NCBI GenBank assembly: GCA_963575745.1
Contig: CAUYUJ010003892.1
Location: forward strand, 373,121-437,120
DNA from: Prorocentrum cordatum
Lineage: Eukaryota > Sar > Dinophyceae > Prorocentrales > Prorocentraceae
Reading direction: 5' to 3'
DNA length: 64,000 bases
This document shows, one piece after another, positions 63,201-64,000 of this stretch (position 1 is the first letter of the stretch; the number at the start of each line of letters is the position of its first letter). The notes under the pieces are model-generated. The model was given only the letters and a program-made list of their open reading frames with translations. It ran no database searches and was not told the origin of the DNA. Position numbers and translations under genes: made by a program.

Positions 63201-63845
63201 TCCCATTTTGGCCTGGTGGTCGGTGATGGCGACTCGTGGGTCAGCGGCGGCCCCATCCATACGTCTCTCCCTCCTCGCTCTCGGGGATCCGCTTGCTCCT
63301 TGCGCGCGCGGGTCGCGCAGGTCTTCGTGAGCTTGCTGCTGATGCGAAGTGCGTGTCTCGGGGGTGGACAGACCTCCTACCCTGACACGTCGATTGAGGA
63401 ATTGGCCATTTTCGGTGCGCGAGGGGGCGTCGCGGCCGTCATTTGTGCGGGTCCAGGTCCGTCGGTTTCGGTCCCAGGCCGTTTTCACTAAGGGGAGGTC
63501 TACTAAAGGGAGGTTCGTCCACCGCCGAGTGTCGTTGATCATCCTCCTCTCTCGACGTGCCCAACGCAGACCTCCGACGTCGTCTCGACCCCTTCCCCAG
63601 GACCCGTTCTGTCATCCCTGGCCGTTTGTTGACAGCCCTCGGGCACCGCGAGGGGCCCCGGAGGCCGGAAGTCATCAAACATCTCGCGACTGCCTCGCCC
63701 TCCCCCTCCGCCTCCCCCGCCCCCCTCCACCGCGGATCTGTCTGTTCGCCAGGAACTGGAGCGCCCTCGCCCCCGCTTCCTGTGCCAGCAGCAGTGCACC
63801 GCCCCTCCCTGTGCCCCCTCCCCCTCCCCCCTTTCTCCTCCTCCG
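63201..63845. other. No recognisable gene; pyrimidine-rich at the right
   Basis: 63690-63720 and 63800-63845 are pyrimidine-rich. No motif. Confidence 0.4.
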
Positions 63846-63851
63846 CCGCGC

Positions 63852-64000
63852 GCCCTCGCCGGGGATGGTGCGCAGTCGCTCCTGTCGCTGCCGGTGGGCG
63901 CCGGCGAGGTGGTCGCCGAGGCCTGGCGGCGGGGCACAGCGGCGGGCGGGTGTCTGCGTCGGGGCGAGGATCGGAGGGGCGAAGAGCCCAGGTCCGGGCA
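63852..64000 (+). CDS. Candidate exon running off the window end
   Basis: Directly after a long pyrimidine tract the frame reads ALAGDGAQSLLSLPVGAGEV and VAEAWRRGTAAGGCL, open to the window end. A CAG at 63873-63875 could be the 3' splice site instead of an upstream one. The composition is that of a GC-rich coding exon. No domain is visible in this short piece. Confidence 0.3.

Overview
The window looks like nuclear DNA of a dinoflagellate, or a protist with a very similar genome. It is GC-rich and packed with simple repeats and minisatellites. It holds several decayed non-LTR retrotransposons and a few short exon-like coding islands, with no dense gene array. Three retroelement copies start with tandem ...GGCTCAAG motifs that resemble relics of the dinoflagellate spliced leader. 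One 100-N scaffold gap (38901-39000) marks this as a draft assembly. No rRNA, tRNA, CRISPR array or bacterial-style operon was recognised.

Layout. 1-7902 is one very degraded endonuclease-RT retroelement (element D), interrupted at 4085-6923 by a 2.84 kb satellite-filled insertion with 12-bp target-site duplications. 8395-9790 is a diverged satellite. 9902-11917 holds three exon-like segments of a probable coiled-coil protein; both inferred introns contain inverted-repeat elements that end about 10 nt before the 3' splice site. 12-15.3 kb is repeats. 15331-21590 (A) and 22010-28258 (B) are two tandem copies of a two-ORF non-LTR element set in (CTGAGG)n arrays; the third copy (C) is at 44853-51125. 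28.4-36.2 kb and 39-44 kb are minisatellites (73, 77, 83, 88, 89 and about 104 bp units), trinucleotide tracts and foldback repeats. 36272-38870, minus strand, is a 5'-truncated but otherwise open RT-RNase H-zinc-finger ORF (element E). 51-64 kb is repeats, MITE-like elements, a 1.8 kb GAT tract and a few candidate exons.

How the parts work together. Family A/B/C encodes ORF1 (zinc ribbon plus coiled coil, presumably RNA-binding) and ORF2 (EEP endonuclease, RT, RNase H, Cys/His C-terminus). Both the ORF1-to-ORF2 and linker-to-RT transitions are +1 frame changes at the same CCCCCCCTG string, in all copies. The three copies are patchworks of one another: A and C share the middle, A and B the 3' half, B and C the 5' end. 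That means gene conversion or recombination, or an assembly chimera.

Most interesting: the C7-TG frame shifts with an ORF1-stop hairpin; the satellite insertion whose removal restores a reading frame; MITE-like elements next to splice acceptors; and a 128-bp T-rich insertion with a 10-bp duplication inside copy C. All homology calls come from motif recognition by eye; no database was searched.
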